Below are positions 49,330 to 61,420 of a DNA stretch of 64,000 bases, in pieces; position 1 is the stretch's first letter; the number at the start of each line of letters is the position of its first letter. Both the position numbers and the translations under genes were made by a program. The notes beneath the pieces were generated by a model. The model made no database searches. It saw only the letters and a program-made list of their open reading frames with translations, and was not told the origin of the DNA. This DNA is from Lithospermum erythrorhizon (Eukaryota > Streptophyta > Magnoliopsida > Boraginales > Boraginaceae). Where the stretch lies: NCBI GenBank assembly GCA_019722365.1, contig JADFUC010002010.1:124001-188000 (forward strand). Direction: 5' to 3'.

Positions 49330-49620
49330 GAGCCTCTATCCCAATGGTAGGAGTATATTATCATCTTCGGTTCGTGCGTCATTTATGTAGGCTTTCGGCC
49401 TGCTTCAGCAGTACTTTTCAGCCTTGCAGAAACCATGTAATTCAGCCGATTATGTGGCCTCGATCACGATATCCAGTTTAGATAAATCATTTATATGGCA
49501 TTACGGCCGACTTTCAACGCCTTACGTGTGAATAGCGATTACGTGGCCTCGGTAAAATGATCGGCCGAGCGGTGGTTAAATCTGCCGTAACCGTGAGTGT
49601 GCTTAAATTTAATTATTAGC
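49330..49620. repeat. GC-richer island with internally repeated phrases
   Basis: gattatgtggcctcgatcac and gattacgtggcctcggtaaa lie about 90 bases apart, with cggcc-containing words between them. It stands out against very AT-rich flanks and is probably an LTR or repeat fragment. Confidence 0.35.
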
Positions 49621-52600
49621 CGATATAATTTGTAAGCTTACATCGTTAGAGGGAAAAATTACACTTCGAGACCATATAATAAAATGCACATCTTATACTT
49701 CCATTTTTATTTTGCTTCCATTTTCTGCCAATTATTGCTTCCATCTATATTCCTAATCTTCTTTCGAATCATATAAAAAGTGTGAAATCATCACACTAAT
49801 AAATTCTCGAGTCCCTGTCCTGGGATATTACGGAGGAATTAATCAACCTGATATAATACCGATAATTGATCGGGGTAGAGTTTTTAAACTTAGCATTTCA
49901 CGTCTGAGGTTAAGCTCATTATCTGAAGATAGGAGCAGCGTGCATAAAAAAGGCGTGTGAGAATTACTGCTGCAGAGTTGAGGCATATGCGGAGGGGGCA
50001 CAACTTTAGTGAATCCTTACATCAGTGATGTGATGAGTTGAGAGAGTTTTCATCTCATGAAACTCTAAAAAATATAATAGAATGAATAATAAATGAATTA
50101 AAATGATTAAAACTATTTATATAATATTTTAATTCATGAGTCAACAATTAACTCTAGTTAACAAAATCTCAAACCCAAGTTCACTACATGGGTTAAACGA
50201 TTATGAGGTAAAAAATTTAATTGAAATTTTGCCCGAAACGTTCTCTCACTATTATATTTTAATTCGAAAAATTTATAATCAACTTAAAAGATTGATTGCA
50301 TTCTCTCATTGGTTTGAAAGTCGAATGATTCATAATTAATTACTGCAATCTTCTGGTGTAAAAATGCTTTGATTTGTTTTTGCAATATGTGGCGATAAAC
50401 CAGCGTAAATATCGTGTAATATATGTGGAAACACACGTTCACGCGTTTGAGAACTGAATCAATCAACCTTTTGCTGGCACATAAACGCCATTTAAATTAG
50501 CAAATGGAAAGGCCTCCCTGATTTCCCAGTTAAGCAAATCTATCCTCATCCCTTCTTTTACATCTTAATTACGCCTAGGCTATATTTCCTCCAACTGAAA
50601 ATAATTAATTATTTTAAATAAAAATATATTATGTCATTTTACTCTTTTTTTGTTTAATATGTGAAATACTACGCCAGATTTCGCTTGGTGTCGCTTACAG
50701 TTATATCTCTGGCATAAATTACAGAAAAATAAAAAGCAGGTCGAAAGTATATTGAAAATGTTAATGTCGATTAATTAAGCTATATGATTGGTTGGTTGAT
50801 AAGCTTAATAATAACAAAGGTAGTCAAAAAATATTATTGAAAATATTAAAATACAATTTTATGTTAGAAGTATAAAATATTTTAAAATAAAAAATTCATG
50901 AAAAGTAGTAAAGAGGAACGGATATGATATTAAGTATGTAATCATTGCATGTGTAACAGTAGGATTAATTTTAACTAACATTGCAATTATTATATGTGAG
51001 CTGTAACCATCAAATATAGTTTATTCATTAATTTAATAAATACAGCATTGATATTTTATCTTTTAAATTATTTTCATAATCTAATTTTTTTATAATATTT
51101 TTTTTATAATTAAAAACGTATTCAAGATTATTAAAAGTCAACTTAATAAATAAAAAAAGATAACTAATAAAGAGAATTAAAAAATTTATAATGATGATAA
51201 ATAATAATAGATATATGGAGGCCTTATTGAAATCTTAAAATAAATCAAATAAAAGATTAACTTTTATAAATAATTAATTACATATTTTTAGGAAATTTGT
51301 TATAAACAGAATTAGCACCACATGTTAACTAGGATTAATTAATGAGTCATGTCCATGTCAATATTGTGAATGAGTGACCTTTCTTCCTCTAACCAACCAC
51401 GATAATTTCTCTTTCTATCGTGATCCATTTATTATATGCATTTTTAAGAAATGGATCAACACAAAAAATATTTTTTTTCCCACGAGTCACAATAATATTT
51501 TCAATGAGTCGGCTTATTTTCTCCCTTGTGCCTCTTTTAATGTATTGAAAATACAATATGTGTTTTACTTTTATGCTTGATTTAGCTTTTTTTTATTTTT
51601 TTTGTAACACTCCACAAGATCGATAAACAAATATTTTTTAGTTTTATTATTTTCAAACTATATCTGAAAAAAAACTTTGAACCATAATTAAGAGAAATAA
51701 AAAATCTTAAAAAATTCAAAGATAAGTTCATATTTAAAAGAGATATTTTGGCATAGAAAACATAAATCTTATAACAAATATAAATATTCAAGTCGATGCT
51801 TCAAATTAAAAATAAAATAAAATATTTTGAAATTAAATGACATATTTTAAAATGTTTGAAATAAAATTTTTTGAACTTTGAATAAAACATTTTTGCATGT
51901 TAATTAATATTATTTAAAAAATATTTAAAAACTAAAATCTAGCAAATATTGTGAGCGTTATAGTGGTCTATTGTATGAAGTGTGACACAGATACTTTCTT
52001 AAAACCACTCAATCTTTAATTTGTACGATCATTGAGGATAATGTTTAGTTTTAGTATGTGGGGGTTTGGTTGAATTGAGCTTTGTGTGTTTAATTGTTTG
52101 GATTCAAAACAATCGATTTATGATGCGTTGATGCTAGATTTAAAAACAAAAAACAAGTTGAGTTATGATGTCAGGTTAATAATGCAAATTAACATGTCAC
52201 TGGAAATGAAGTAAAACTTTGTAAAGCGGTGATTGATTGAGTTGTGTTCAAATCTTTTATTTTCCGCCGATGTAAATTGTTAGCGTTTTGAAACTTTTTA
52301 AATTAAAAGCAATGTAATTATTAATTTATTACGTTATTAAATATAAAACTTTATAATTGGATTCATGTTTTTATATTTTACAATATTAATTTTTAATTTT
52401 TTTTTAATAATATAATTAAGGAAATGATGAATTAAAAGATTTTCTAAAATATGTGAGAAAATTGATTAAAATGGATTGGATGTGAGTGACTTTTAGATGA
52501 AGTTAGAGTAGATAATTTCTTATTTAGTGGATAATAAAACCGCCTTGGTGCCGGGCCCTAAATTCTATTGATGTATTCGTATTTTCAGTTGTAATCGAGA

Positions 52601-53340
52601 ATACTTGGAATGTATGTTTGGTGAAATTGGATATCTGGTTTGGAAAATAAAATTTAGTTCAGCCTGGGTGAATACCGCGAATTGAAAGTCGGATGGAATG
52701 TTTGTCTTGGGATGTCTCTTAGCGGATAGTCTGAAGGTTGTGAGTATCCACTGAAAGAAGTGAGGTGAGCCCGGCTGACAGAGGCAATAAAATCTTTAAG
52801 TTAGTAGGACAAGGTGTTTGTATTTTAGATACAGTAGGAAATCTGATGTTTCTACGCGATCATTGAGGATATATATATACGATCTGAGGGGCGCACGTCT
52901 TGAGAAATAATATGTGTTCGTTGTTGGTGGAGAGCAGGACTAAAAGGCTTATTCTGGGTCTGCAAATATGGGTATTATGAATTTATCCTTGGAGTGCTGC
53001 TTAGTCGCATCGCTTCATGCTATATAAGATTTGCTTTTTCTTATACTTTGTATGCATGCATAAGAATGATAGAAGATCTTGGGATAACAATTAAAACTTT
53101 TTATTAAAAACATACGATATATAATGTAATCTCTTAGTAAAATCATGAACCGAAATTGACCATTTTCTTTTGTTATTTAAACCGCATTTGTGAGCCCAAA
53201 AAGCCTCATTAACACTAGTCCCTTACTTAGGGAGGGTGCTAAGTGCTAACTGTCAATTATATTTGTGTTAATGGGAGCATGTCAATGTAATTGAATGAAT
53301 AGAGTGTGGCGGAAGAAGGATACATGGGAAGTGAAAAGAA
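49621..53340. other. Long AT-rich spacer, no gene seen
   Basis: No recognisable coding sequence. A GC-richer patch at 52540-53000 may be an old repeat fragment but has no identifiable domain. Confidence 0.4.
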
Positions 53341-53344
53341 AAAA

Positions 53345-53435
53345 AATCAAAAAATATGCAAAGTATAAAAATATAACATCGAATTTATGCAAAGTACAAA
53401 AATATGCCATCAAATTTGTGTAAAAATATAAAATA
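53345..53435. repeat. Short tandem repeat, unit about 40 bp
   Basis: atgcaaagta[tc]aaaaatat followed by [ag]catc[ga]aattt occurs twice, with a third partial copy. Confidence 0.55.
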
Positions 53436-54107
53436 AACTTCTCTACAGAAAAATACAGATAAAATGTTCTAGAAAACCGTAACTTTTTACAAATAGAGAA
53501 TATCACAAATTCTTTTTGGAATTCACATGCATGTGGATTGTTTGAGTTTTTGGTTGACTCATTCTTATTTTTTCATTTTATTGTTAAGGATGATTCCAAT
53601 TAGTTTTATATATTCTATTTGTTTATGTCTTCCATTATGAACTAATTTTATTATTAAAACACGATCACGTTATAGTTAGATCAAGGATAGATTTTAATTT
53701 CTTTCGGGATTAATTTAATTTTAGTTCGTAATTCTAATTATTGTGTTTAATTAATTTTCATTAACTGACCATTAGTGAATTGTTCATATGAGTGAGTAAT
53801 TTCTAGAGGCCAGGCTATCACTTGAAATAATAATTGACGGCATGTTCGTTCTGGTAGAGATATAGGTAATGTCATCATAATAAGAAGATAATGTGTATTA
53901 ATTTTTGAATCGGTATCACTATTTTAAAATTTCTATTGGAATATAAATTTGGAAACTTCTTGGGGATCTAATTGGTGCTTAGAATTAATATATATTATGA
54001 GCGGGCAGCTTTTGTTATGAATTCTTAGTAACTCATAGGTCAATGAGTTTGATGATGGAAGTAAAGTAGTGTGTCAGGTCTATAACTTGGCATATTAAGT
54101 AAAATCG

Positions 54108-55130
54108 CTAGGAGGTGTAGTAGAACTTAATTAAGAGTCTCGGGTTCAAATCTGTCGGAGAGACGGGGAATATTATTTCATAGTTACTTAGTAATGAGGC
54201 AAACATTGACACTTGAGGCAAAATAGAAGATCCACTAAAACTATCCAATACATAACAGTCAGACAAATATTGTGTATCTAATATGTACAATCCTTTTGAA
54301 GCTTCACTAAACACCAAATGCTTATTCAGAGAATGGCCCTGAAGAATGCAAGAAGAAGAAGTGAAGAGCACATTCACAGACATATCAGCACAAAGTTTTT
54401 TAATAGACAACAAGTGGTATTGAAAAGATGGAATATGCAAAACATTATGAAGTAACAAATGAGGAGAAAGTTGCACCGTGCCAAAATGAAGAATATGTAC
54501 TTGTGTACTATTAGGAATAGTAATATATCTAGGTAGAGGAACAACTTTATAAGATGTAAACAAATGTAGATGAGGAGTTATATGGTCACTAACACCACTA
54601 TCAAGGATCCATCTATCAAAGACCTTATGGATAGCAAAATAGGAAGGCTTACAAGCCATTAGAGTATGAGTATCAGCCCTTGCACTACTAGGTCTAGAGA
54701 TATTTAAAGTATTGAGGAGTGTAACAAGCTTATTGAATTGCTCATCTGTGAAAGTCTTAACCCAACATTAGCAGCAATCCTTTGAGTATTAGGAGGAGAG
54801 CCATGAAGTTCAACATCTTTGTCTGGGTGACTACCACAGCAGTCACAAAAATAAGTACCACGACCTCTGCCAACATTATTGAAAGCACCACGGCCTCTTA
54901 TAGATGTATACGAGTCGTTTCAAATCCGTGGGGAACTGCATAATCTGTTGATTATCAAGCAGTTTGCGAAGAGATGAATCAGTATCAGTCACTTCAATAC
55001 AATTTATCATATTGATGTACTCATTTTTGTCGTTGCGAATTAAGCTAAAAATAGGCATAAATGAGACTTAGTGCCTTGAGAAGTAAGAGCAAGCTCACGC
55101 TGAATCTGATAGATCCTCGCATGATTATTA
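54108..55130 (-). pseudogene. Copia gag-protease remnant
   Basis: On the minus strand the order is gag then protease. From about 55130 down, in changing frames: IYQIQRELALTSQG, then NMINC and SLRKLLDNQQIMQFPTDL (55058-54876), then RGRGAFNNVGRGRGTYFCD (54900-54840, start of a zinc knuckle). At 54659-54108 a 183-residue frame carries RWILDSGVSDHIT, the aspartic protease active site (D-S-G kept, usual Ala replaced by Val), and VLHIPSFQYHLLSIKKLC. No LTR, integrase or reverse transcriptase was found nearby, so this is an isolated piece of a copia element. Confidence 0.8.
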
Positions 55131-55660
55131 TATTTTCGTATAAAAGTTAACTAATATAGTTATAATGTTAATTTAAATATTACATATTCATTATCGAGAA
55201 AATAATATTAGTTTAAGTTTCATAATTTGTAATATCATATGGCTAAAGTACATTACAAAGGAAAAAAATGGATTTGTATAATGAGTTATTATTAATGATG
55301 TGTCGGAAAAAAATTGAATTATTTTTTGAATAGTACGCTTTATTTAGATTGAAAATTTTAGTAAAACATTAATGATATGATGAAGGAATAATATAATATA
55401 GACAATGATAATTGAATTTTGAATAATAATAATAAATAGTCTTATATTACAAATTATATTTTGTAGGGTAATGAACAATACATTCACCAATGACAGGGGT
55501 ATGAGTCACGCTAGATTGCTAGAAGATATACGCTATTCATTAGTGCATCCTACATGTATATATGTCCATGTTTTTCGGAATATTAACATTTTTATTAGTA
55601 CTTGTTTTTATTTTCCGTGAGATATTACAACATACTTACGTCAGCTCTTTTGATCTACGC
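55131..55660. other. Spacer upstream of the MCU gene
   Basis: AT-rich, no gene seen. It includes the MCU promoter area at its right end. Confidence 0.45.
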
Positions 55661-55663
55661 ACC

Positions 55664-55671
55664 TATAAATA
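55664..55671 (+). promoter_or_regulatory. TATA box of the MCU gene
   Basis: tataaata, 76 bases before the chosen ATG at 55740. It lies inside the longer frame opening at 55602, which argues against that upstream start. Confidence 0.55.
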
Positions 55672-55739
55672 CCTTGATTAACAACAATCATTTCCATATC
55701 AACGCTTCCTTTTTTCCGAATCCAAACTCTCAAATTAAA

Positions 55740-57204
55740 ATGGCGTTCAAGAAAACGTTAGCTCAACGTTTATTTAATATAACGAAGATCACAACACCAC
55801 CACACAATTCATTACATAATTGTCGTGTATCTTCCCCTTCAACCGCCGTTAAATCGTTCCTATCATTATCGGCCAATAGTCATGATTGTATCGAGAAGGA
55901 TCCAGAAGATACTGGAATATTTCGAAGATTTCTTCATGGCCGTCTTGATAGTACCGGGTCCGAAGTCTGGTCCATTCCACAAGGAGAAAAGATTATGGAA
56001 AGGCTCAAGGGGATGGACATTGCCAAAAGTAGGATTAGTCTAGACGGGCTGAAGCCCCCGTTGGAGGCCGAGGAAGAGGAGAAGGAGGAGGAGGTGTCGA
56101 TGGAGGATGCTAGGAAATTGTTGAGATTGTCTCAGCTCGAAACAATTAAATCGAAATTAAGGCAAATCGAAAAGAATTGCATACCATTCGATGAGTTTGT
56201 TAAGTTGTGTAGCACGAGTACATCGTTTGGGCACGATCAGGGGATTGAGATGGCTAAGATTCTTGATCAATCTGGGACGGTGATTGTGTTGGGAAATGTT
56301 GTATTCATCAGACCTGAACAGGTGAGCTTTTATTCTTTGTTTTTGTTGTTCTTTTGTTCATTTCCTTGATCCAAGTTTCTCCAAATCTGCCTATATTTAA
56401 TGAGCTAAGATCATTTTTTATGAGTTAAGGCATTAACCAATCATCATCTTTCTGGCTTGCCTATTCTTTTTTAGCCTCTTAAAATTTTTTATTATACTTT
56501 TTGTTATTAACAAACCAATGGGCAATTGTCAAATGTTTTATTTGAGCCACGATTTCTTCCCTCCACTTGTTAATAATGACCTTTCAATTATAATGTACAA
56601 ATGAATTTAAAATTACTGCTAAAATATTGAATTTTACCCAACGGCGAATTATAAATTGAAATTGAGACAACTTTTTTACTCGATGGAGTGGAATTTTTAT
56701 TTGCTGGTTGAAAACCATTAAGAAAGATGATATATTAACGAGTTACAATTTTGTTTACAGGTAATGCAAGTCATCAATGGTGTAATAAACAACTCTATAA
56801 CAAAATCCAATTATCAAATTGATCCAAGAACGAAAGTTGAGCTTGAAGAAATGGAGAATGAAAAGGCAGTAATAGACAAGGAGGCAGAAGCACTAGCTAG
56901 GAAGGAACTCATGTGTGGTCTTAGTTACCTAGTTATCCAAACTGCTGCCTTTATGCGACTAACATTTTGGGATTTGTCATGGGATGTAATGGAACCCATC
57001 TGCTTCTATGTAACCTCCATGCATTTCATGGCTGGCTACGCCTTCTTCCTCCGAACGTCGAAAGAGCCATCGTTTCGAGGCTTCTTTAACAGCCGCTTCA
57101 GCTCAAAGCAGAAGCGGTTGATGAAGCTTCGCAACTTTGATCTTGAGAAATATAACGAGCTTCGGAAAATTTGGAATCGAAATTCGAACAATGTTATGCA
57201 CTGA
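55740..57204 (+). CDS. MCU: Mitochondrial calcium uniporter protein (MCU family)
   Basis: Pore subunit of the channel that carries calcium across the inner mitochondrial membrane. Two exons, 55740-56321 and 56761-57204, with GT-AG borders (gaacag|gtgagc; tttacag|gtaatg) and phase 0, encode 341 residues, a normal length for plant members. Residues 1-50 are rich in Arg, Lys, Ser and Thr without acids at first, fitting a mitochondrial presequence. An acidic stretch (EAEEEEKEEE, about 139-148) and a coiled-coil-like part (about 150-180) follow. Hydrophobic segments at about 245-262 and 275-291 flank the selectivity motif WDVMEP at 268-273, matching the WDxxEP pore signature. ATG 55740 is preferred over 55602 because the TATA box lies between them. 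All key residues are present and no break is seen. Its neighbour, the SDR gene, is convergent, with 0.9 kb between the stop codons. Confidence 0.93.
56322..56760 (+). other. MCU intron
   Basis: 439 bases, GT-AG, AT-rich, phase 0, no other feature. Confidence 0.9.
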
Positions 57205-58122
57205 AGTTACATGTATGAATAGATTAGAGAAAAAAAAATCAAGGAATTAGTTGTGATGAAAAAAACAAAAAGTAGAAATTTTGATACTTTGTTATTTTAG
57301 ATATCATTTTCTTTTACCAAAAATATTTTTGTAACTTGTAAGACAAACTATTTGTGTAGTTTGTGGCGGCGGCTATTGTAACATTATGGAAGAGAGACTT
57401 AGAAGAGAAACTTGTACTACCTTTGTTATTATTTAAATGACTTATTAGTTTACTTTTTTCGTATGACAAATCTTAATCAGACTTCTCTAAATGTCATTAT
57501 TAGCAATAGCTGTGTAATGCTATTATGTTTTGTTTTAATATGCATTCTTCTATTTGCGTTCGATGTGTGAAATAAAAACTTTATATCTAGCTAGGAAGGA
57601 ACTCATGTGTGCATACTTTTGTCTTATTTCATATTGTATGTTGTATTATTATCGAATTCTTAAATCGTCCAGTGATGTAAATCTTGTCAAATTGTCCCAT
57701 CAACCTACCAGCGTGTGTTCCTTCGGCTCAATTTTGTTTCATTGAGTGCTTATTATGTTATTCTTCTATCGGTTGTATCCTTTAGGAGGCAGACAGTGGC
57801 TAGTCCTAAACACCTAAGGGGGCGACATATATGCTCTAAGGAAAATGTGTAGTGTCTATCCTAAACACATAAGAGAGGGCGCGAATATGGATAAACCTAT
57901 TTTCAAGACAAAAGTATGCAAGATACCCCTTTGTATGTCTTGTACACTTTTTGTGGCTTTGTGCAATTGCATTGGAAATAGTATCACCGGACGCATATGC
58001 ACTAAGGAAAATATATGCTCTCGGACTTGTTTTGCAACTTCATAATTATTTTGTTCATGATTTGTATATTATGTTTTATTAATAATATATGTTTAACATA
58101 TTTCCAATAGTATTTTGAGTTC
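57205..58122. other. Intergenic region between convergent MCU and SDR genes
   Basis: Holds both 3' ends. A 25-base perfect copy of MCU exon 2 sequence lies at 57587-57611, and a two-copy repeat of about 57 bases lies at 57797-57890 (cctaaacac.taag then ggaaaat.tgtag). Confidence 0.55.
57797..57890. repeat. Two-copy tandem repeat, unit about 57 bp
   Basis: tcctaaacacctaagggggcg and tcctaaacacataagagaggg begin about 57 bases apart. The phrase gc.ctaaggaaaat recurs again near 58000. Confidence 0.55.
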
Positions 58123-61100
58123 TTACTTTGCAAATGGCTCATCAATTTGATCAATAATACTCTGTAAACCAGATATATAAGAAGGATGAATCAATCTCAC
58201 ACCTAATTCCTTCTTCATCCGAGTATTTGAAACACGCTTCTCTCCCCTAGGACCTTCAACAGCTACAAGATCTGCCTCTTCAGCAATTGCCATTTGTTCC
58301 TTAAGACCTGGCCATTTCTTTCTAACTAAAGACTCAGCAAATTCGAACACTTCTGAACGAGGAGCGGGATTGTCATCAACTAAGTTATAGGTGCCCCTGA
58401 AATCGAAAAAAGAGAAATCGAATCACAAAGGTCCCATTGTAGGCAGTTTATCATTTGGAGACGCCAAATTTAATGAATTAAAGCAGACCTTACAAAGATT
58501 ATCTATTGTGAAGTAGACAAGTAGTAGATAGTGTTTCTTATTTCAGCTTTAGTCGGTCGGGCTTGAGGCTCACTTGTTATGTCAGCGAGGATAAAGAATT
58601 GCGCATCTTGCTTGGGAAAAGATCTTGTGCAAACACAGTATGGTGCAAGCCAGTGCAAACTTTTCATAAATGTCGATGGTTTGATCGTCTGGGAGTTAAT
58701 TGAGTTGATCGGGGGCCGTATTATTGCGGAAGGCCAAATAACGTTAATAGATCAGCCTTAAAAGAATGCATCAAATATTAATACAGGAAATGCATGCTGC
58801 TGCGTAGAAATATCTAGCGTTTCAGCGTTGGAAATATATATTTGTGCTCAGGTTTTTGTTAAGCCCAGATTTCTTTCTGAAGTCGTTTATTCATGTATGT
58901 ATTAAAAAAATTCAAAGAAATTAAAGAAAAAAGTTTGCGCGTAACCATTCCCCCCGTCTTGCCCCTCGCTTAAAGGAGGAGGGTGTCTCAAAGCGTTGGG
59001 GCACGTTAATATTGTGTTAAAGCAGACTGACCTTACAAGAACAGATTTACAATGGTTTTGCATCAGTAAACTGAAGTATAATGCCTCGTGCAATAAATGT
59101 ATCAATTTAGGGAGCACATAATTTTAAAGAACAAAGAATAGTTGACAATAATTACAGAAATAATAAAATATAATGTTGGATCATCTCATGTGCAACACAA
59201 GAATGTAACTAGCAGAATAATTGGAACCTTTCAATTTATAACTCACCCCTGGAATGGCCGATCAATAGAGGCATTGAGCGCTTGGCAAATATCGCTGACA
59301 TGAATTCTGGAAGTGTACTGTTTGAATGATCTAATCTTTTGCTTCTTAGACAGAGGTTCTTGTCTGATTATGGTATCTATAGCACTGTAGTACACAATCT
59401 TCATTAGAAACTCATCATTAAGGAAGATCTTCTAACCCTATTACTCGTTCGGATCAAAAAGAACAATTTGTGAAACAAATACATTATATAATATAACCTT
59501 CTCCCTGGGCCATAGATTCCTCCAAGGCGGAAGACTTGCGCTGCAATCTGCAGGTCGTGGCCAAACTTTAACCATTCTATCTCAGCAGTTACCCTAGCTT
59601 TTCCAGATTCATTTCCAGGATTGACTGGATAACTGTTGAAGTGATGCAAAATACTTCTACTTAAATCCATAGCTAGACAAATGCCATCCATATATTTGTA
59701 TATATCGTGATTCGTGAGTAAATACTTACTCTTCGTCCAGCCATGAACCACCTGAATCTCCATAGACACCTATAGTAACACGATCAAATCATAAGTTTGT
59801 TTCGTACATATAAGCCTCAGCACCTTCCTCCTAAATCATATACATCTCGTTATACGATTAAGAAGGGATTGATGGTCATGAAAACATGTTAAGATTTATC
59901 TTCTGTTAGGACTTACTATCATTTTCCTTGAAACACTTTTGGTCTAATTTTCAGCTGCCTCTAGGTTATAAACCTATCCAATATCAAAACATTTGAAACA
60001 TAGTTCATGTTCTTCTGTCTGCTACTCTACTTGTGAAAATAAATGTGAGTCTGGCTAAAGAACGGGTATACAGACGAGACGAGGTGGACTCTCAATCAAC
60101 GTCAATACAGCATGGCTTTATTAATTATGGCATAGTCTGTCGAAGAAATACACCTGAGCACTTATGTAATTAAAAGGCAAAGGCATACATACTAGTAGAT
60201 GATAAGTATCCCAACCATCTAAGATCTCCGCCTCTCAATTCATTTTGCAGGTCTTCTCTATTCTGAAGAATCTGGTAAACAGTTATGCATATGTAAGCAC
60301 TCATAACAGATACATTTATAGTTCAAACCAAGACCACCGTAATAATAGTATCAATGCAAAATACTCCCTCTATCCCATGAAGATAGTCCAAATTCCTTCC
60401 TTGGTCATTTCTCATAACGTGTCCCATTAGACCAATTTTTACATGCATTTTAGAAAATAGGCCAACTTTAACTAGTATTAAATGGTTACGTGTTAAGTTC
60501 TTTTGAGAAAGAGGAAACTAGACAATTTTCACCGGATGGCGAGAGTATCACATATTGAATTACCGGATCACCAACGCCAACAACAGGAGGTATTGAGATA
60601 AGCAAATGTGTATGGTGCTTCAAGATGTCCAGTACTTCAACTCTGGAAAATGATTTGATGGCATAAATGAATTTCGACAATCAAGATGATGTTAATGCAG
60701 TTACAAAAAAACTTTCAATAGCATGCTTAATTTTAAACTTCCAAAGATTAGAAAACTTTCAATTACAAACTGGATATATTTTAATGTTTATTCTATTTTC
60801 ACTATATAAATTTACAAAGATCTAATTTGAACTCCACCAGTTCATTGGGGAAGATCAGCATTCTTGATTATTTAACAAAAAATTATACCATTTTTAACAT
60901 AGAGCACATTGGAATACATAAAACTTAATAAGCCCTATAATTAAAGAAAATCAATGGGTAATTAAATACCTCATTAAAGAAAGGTTTGTTTTGGTCCGTT
61001 TGTTTTGGATGAATCGAAGCATTGATCTTTTTGAAATGGTATCGATCCATTCACCCTCAAATCATTATCCTCGAGATATAATATGAAATTGGATAACATA

Positions 61101-61334
61101 AAAGACTTACTCGGGTTGATTGGAGTGGAAGATATGAGCATCGAATCCTAAATGAGAAAGTTGGTTGTGTTTTTTAGTAGTAGTACAAGTTCCTGTCACA
61201 GCCCATCCTTTGTTCTTTAAATGAGTACCGAAGAATTGGCCTACGTAACCCATTCCCAGAATCAACATTCTATTTTCATTATATCTCAATAAAGGGGAAC
61301 TTTCAAAGGGCGCAGGCGTGGGGGCGACTTTCAT
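58123..61334 (-). CDS. YeeZ-like NAD(P)-binding Rossmann-fold (atypical SDR) protein
   Basis: Seven minus-strand exons, all GT-AG and in phase: 61334-61111, 60642-60564, 60271-60193, 59769-59730, 59632-59498, 59384-59247, 58396-58123. They give 322 residues. The dinucleotide-binding motif GMGYVG is at residues 27-32 after a short N-terminal extension. Later landmarks are HTHLLISIPPVVG, LGYLSST, SVYGDSGGSWLDE, RLGGIYGPGR and TSRIHVSDICQAL, the layout of extended SDR/epimerase-like proteins of the YeeZ type. The usual catalytic YxxxK is not intact (NESGK at that place), so a normal epimerase or reductase reaction is doubtful. Substrate unknown. The N terminus lacks a strong transit peptide; location is uncertain. 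No break is seen. Intron 2 carries a MITE. Confidence 0.9.
58397..59246 (-). other. SDR intron 6
   Basis: 850 bases, the largest intron of the gene together with intron 1-sized ones. It contains a GC-richer patch near 58560-58720 without a recognisable gene. Confidence 0.8.
60362..60547. mobile_element. Stowaway-type MITE in SDR intron 2
   Basis: Left end tactccctctatcccatgaa and, on the other strand, right end tactctcgccatccggtgaa are imperfect inverted repeats with TA borders. The 186 bp insert ends 15 bases from the exon 2 splice donor (exon ends at 60564). Confidence 0.6.
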
Positions 61335-61420
61335 CTTGCTAATTCAGGAACTCCCAATTAAGCCCAAAATAACACATTACATTTATAAAAAGGTATATTT
61401 AACTATTGCGATTCATGTAT
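61335..61420 (-). promoter_or_regulatory. SDR core promoter region
   Basis: On the minus strand tataaat lies at 61387-61381, about 47 bases before the ATG, and TGGGCT (site II type) at 61366-61361. Both are short motifs, so support is modest. Confidence 0.3.

Noticed and set aside
53282..53506. Phe/Leu/Tyr-rich minus-strand ORF
   Set aside because: Produced by an A-rich tandem repeat on the plus strand; no domain.
55602..55739. Upstream in-frame ATG that would lengthen MCU by 46 residues
   Set aside because: A TATA box lies inside this stretch at 55664, and the residues before the ATG at 55740 do not look like a presequence.
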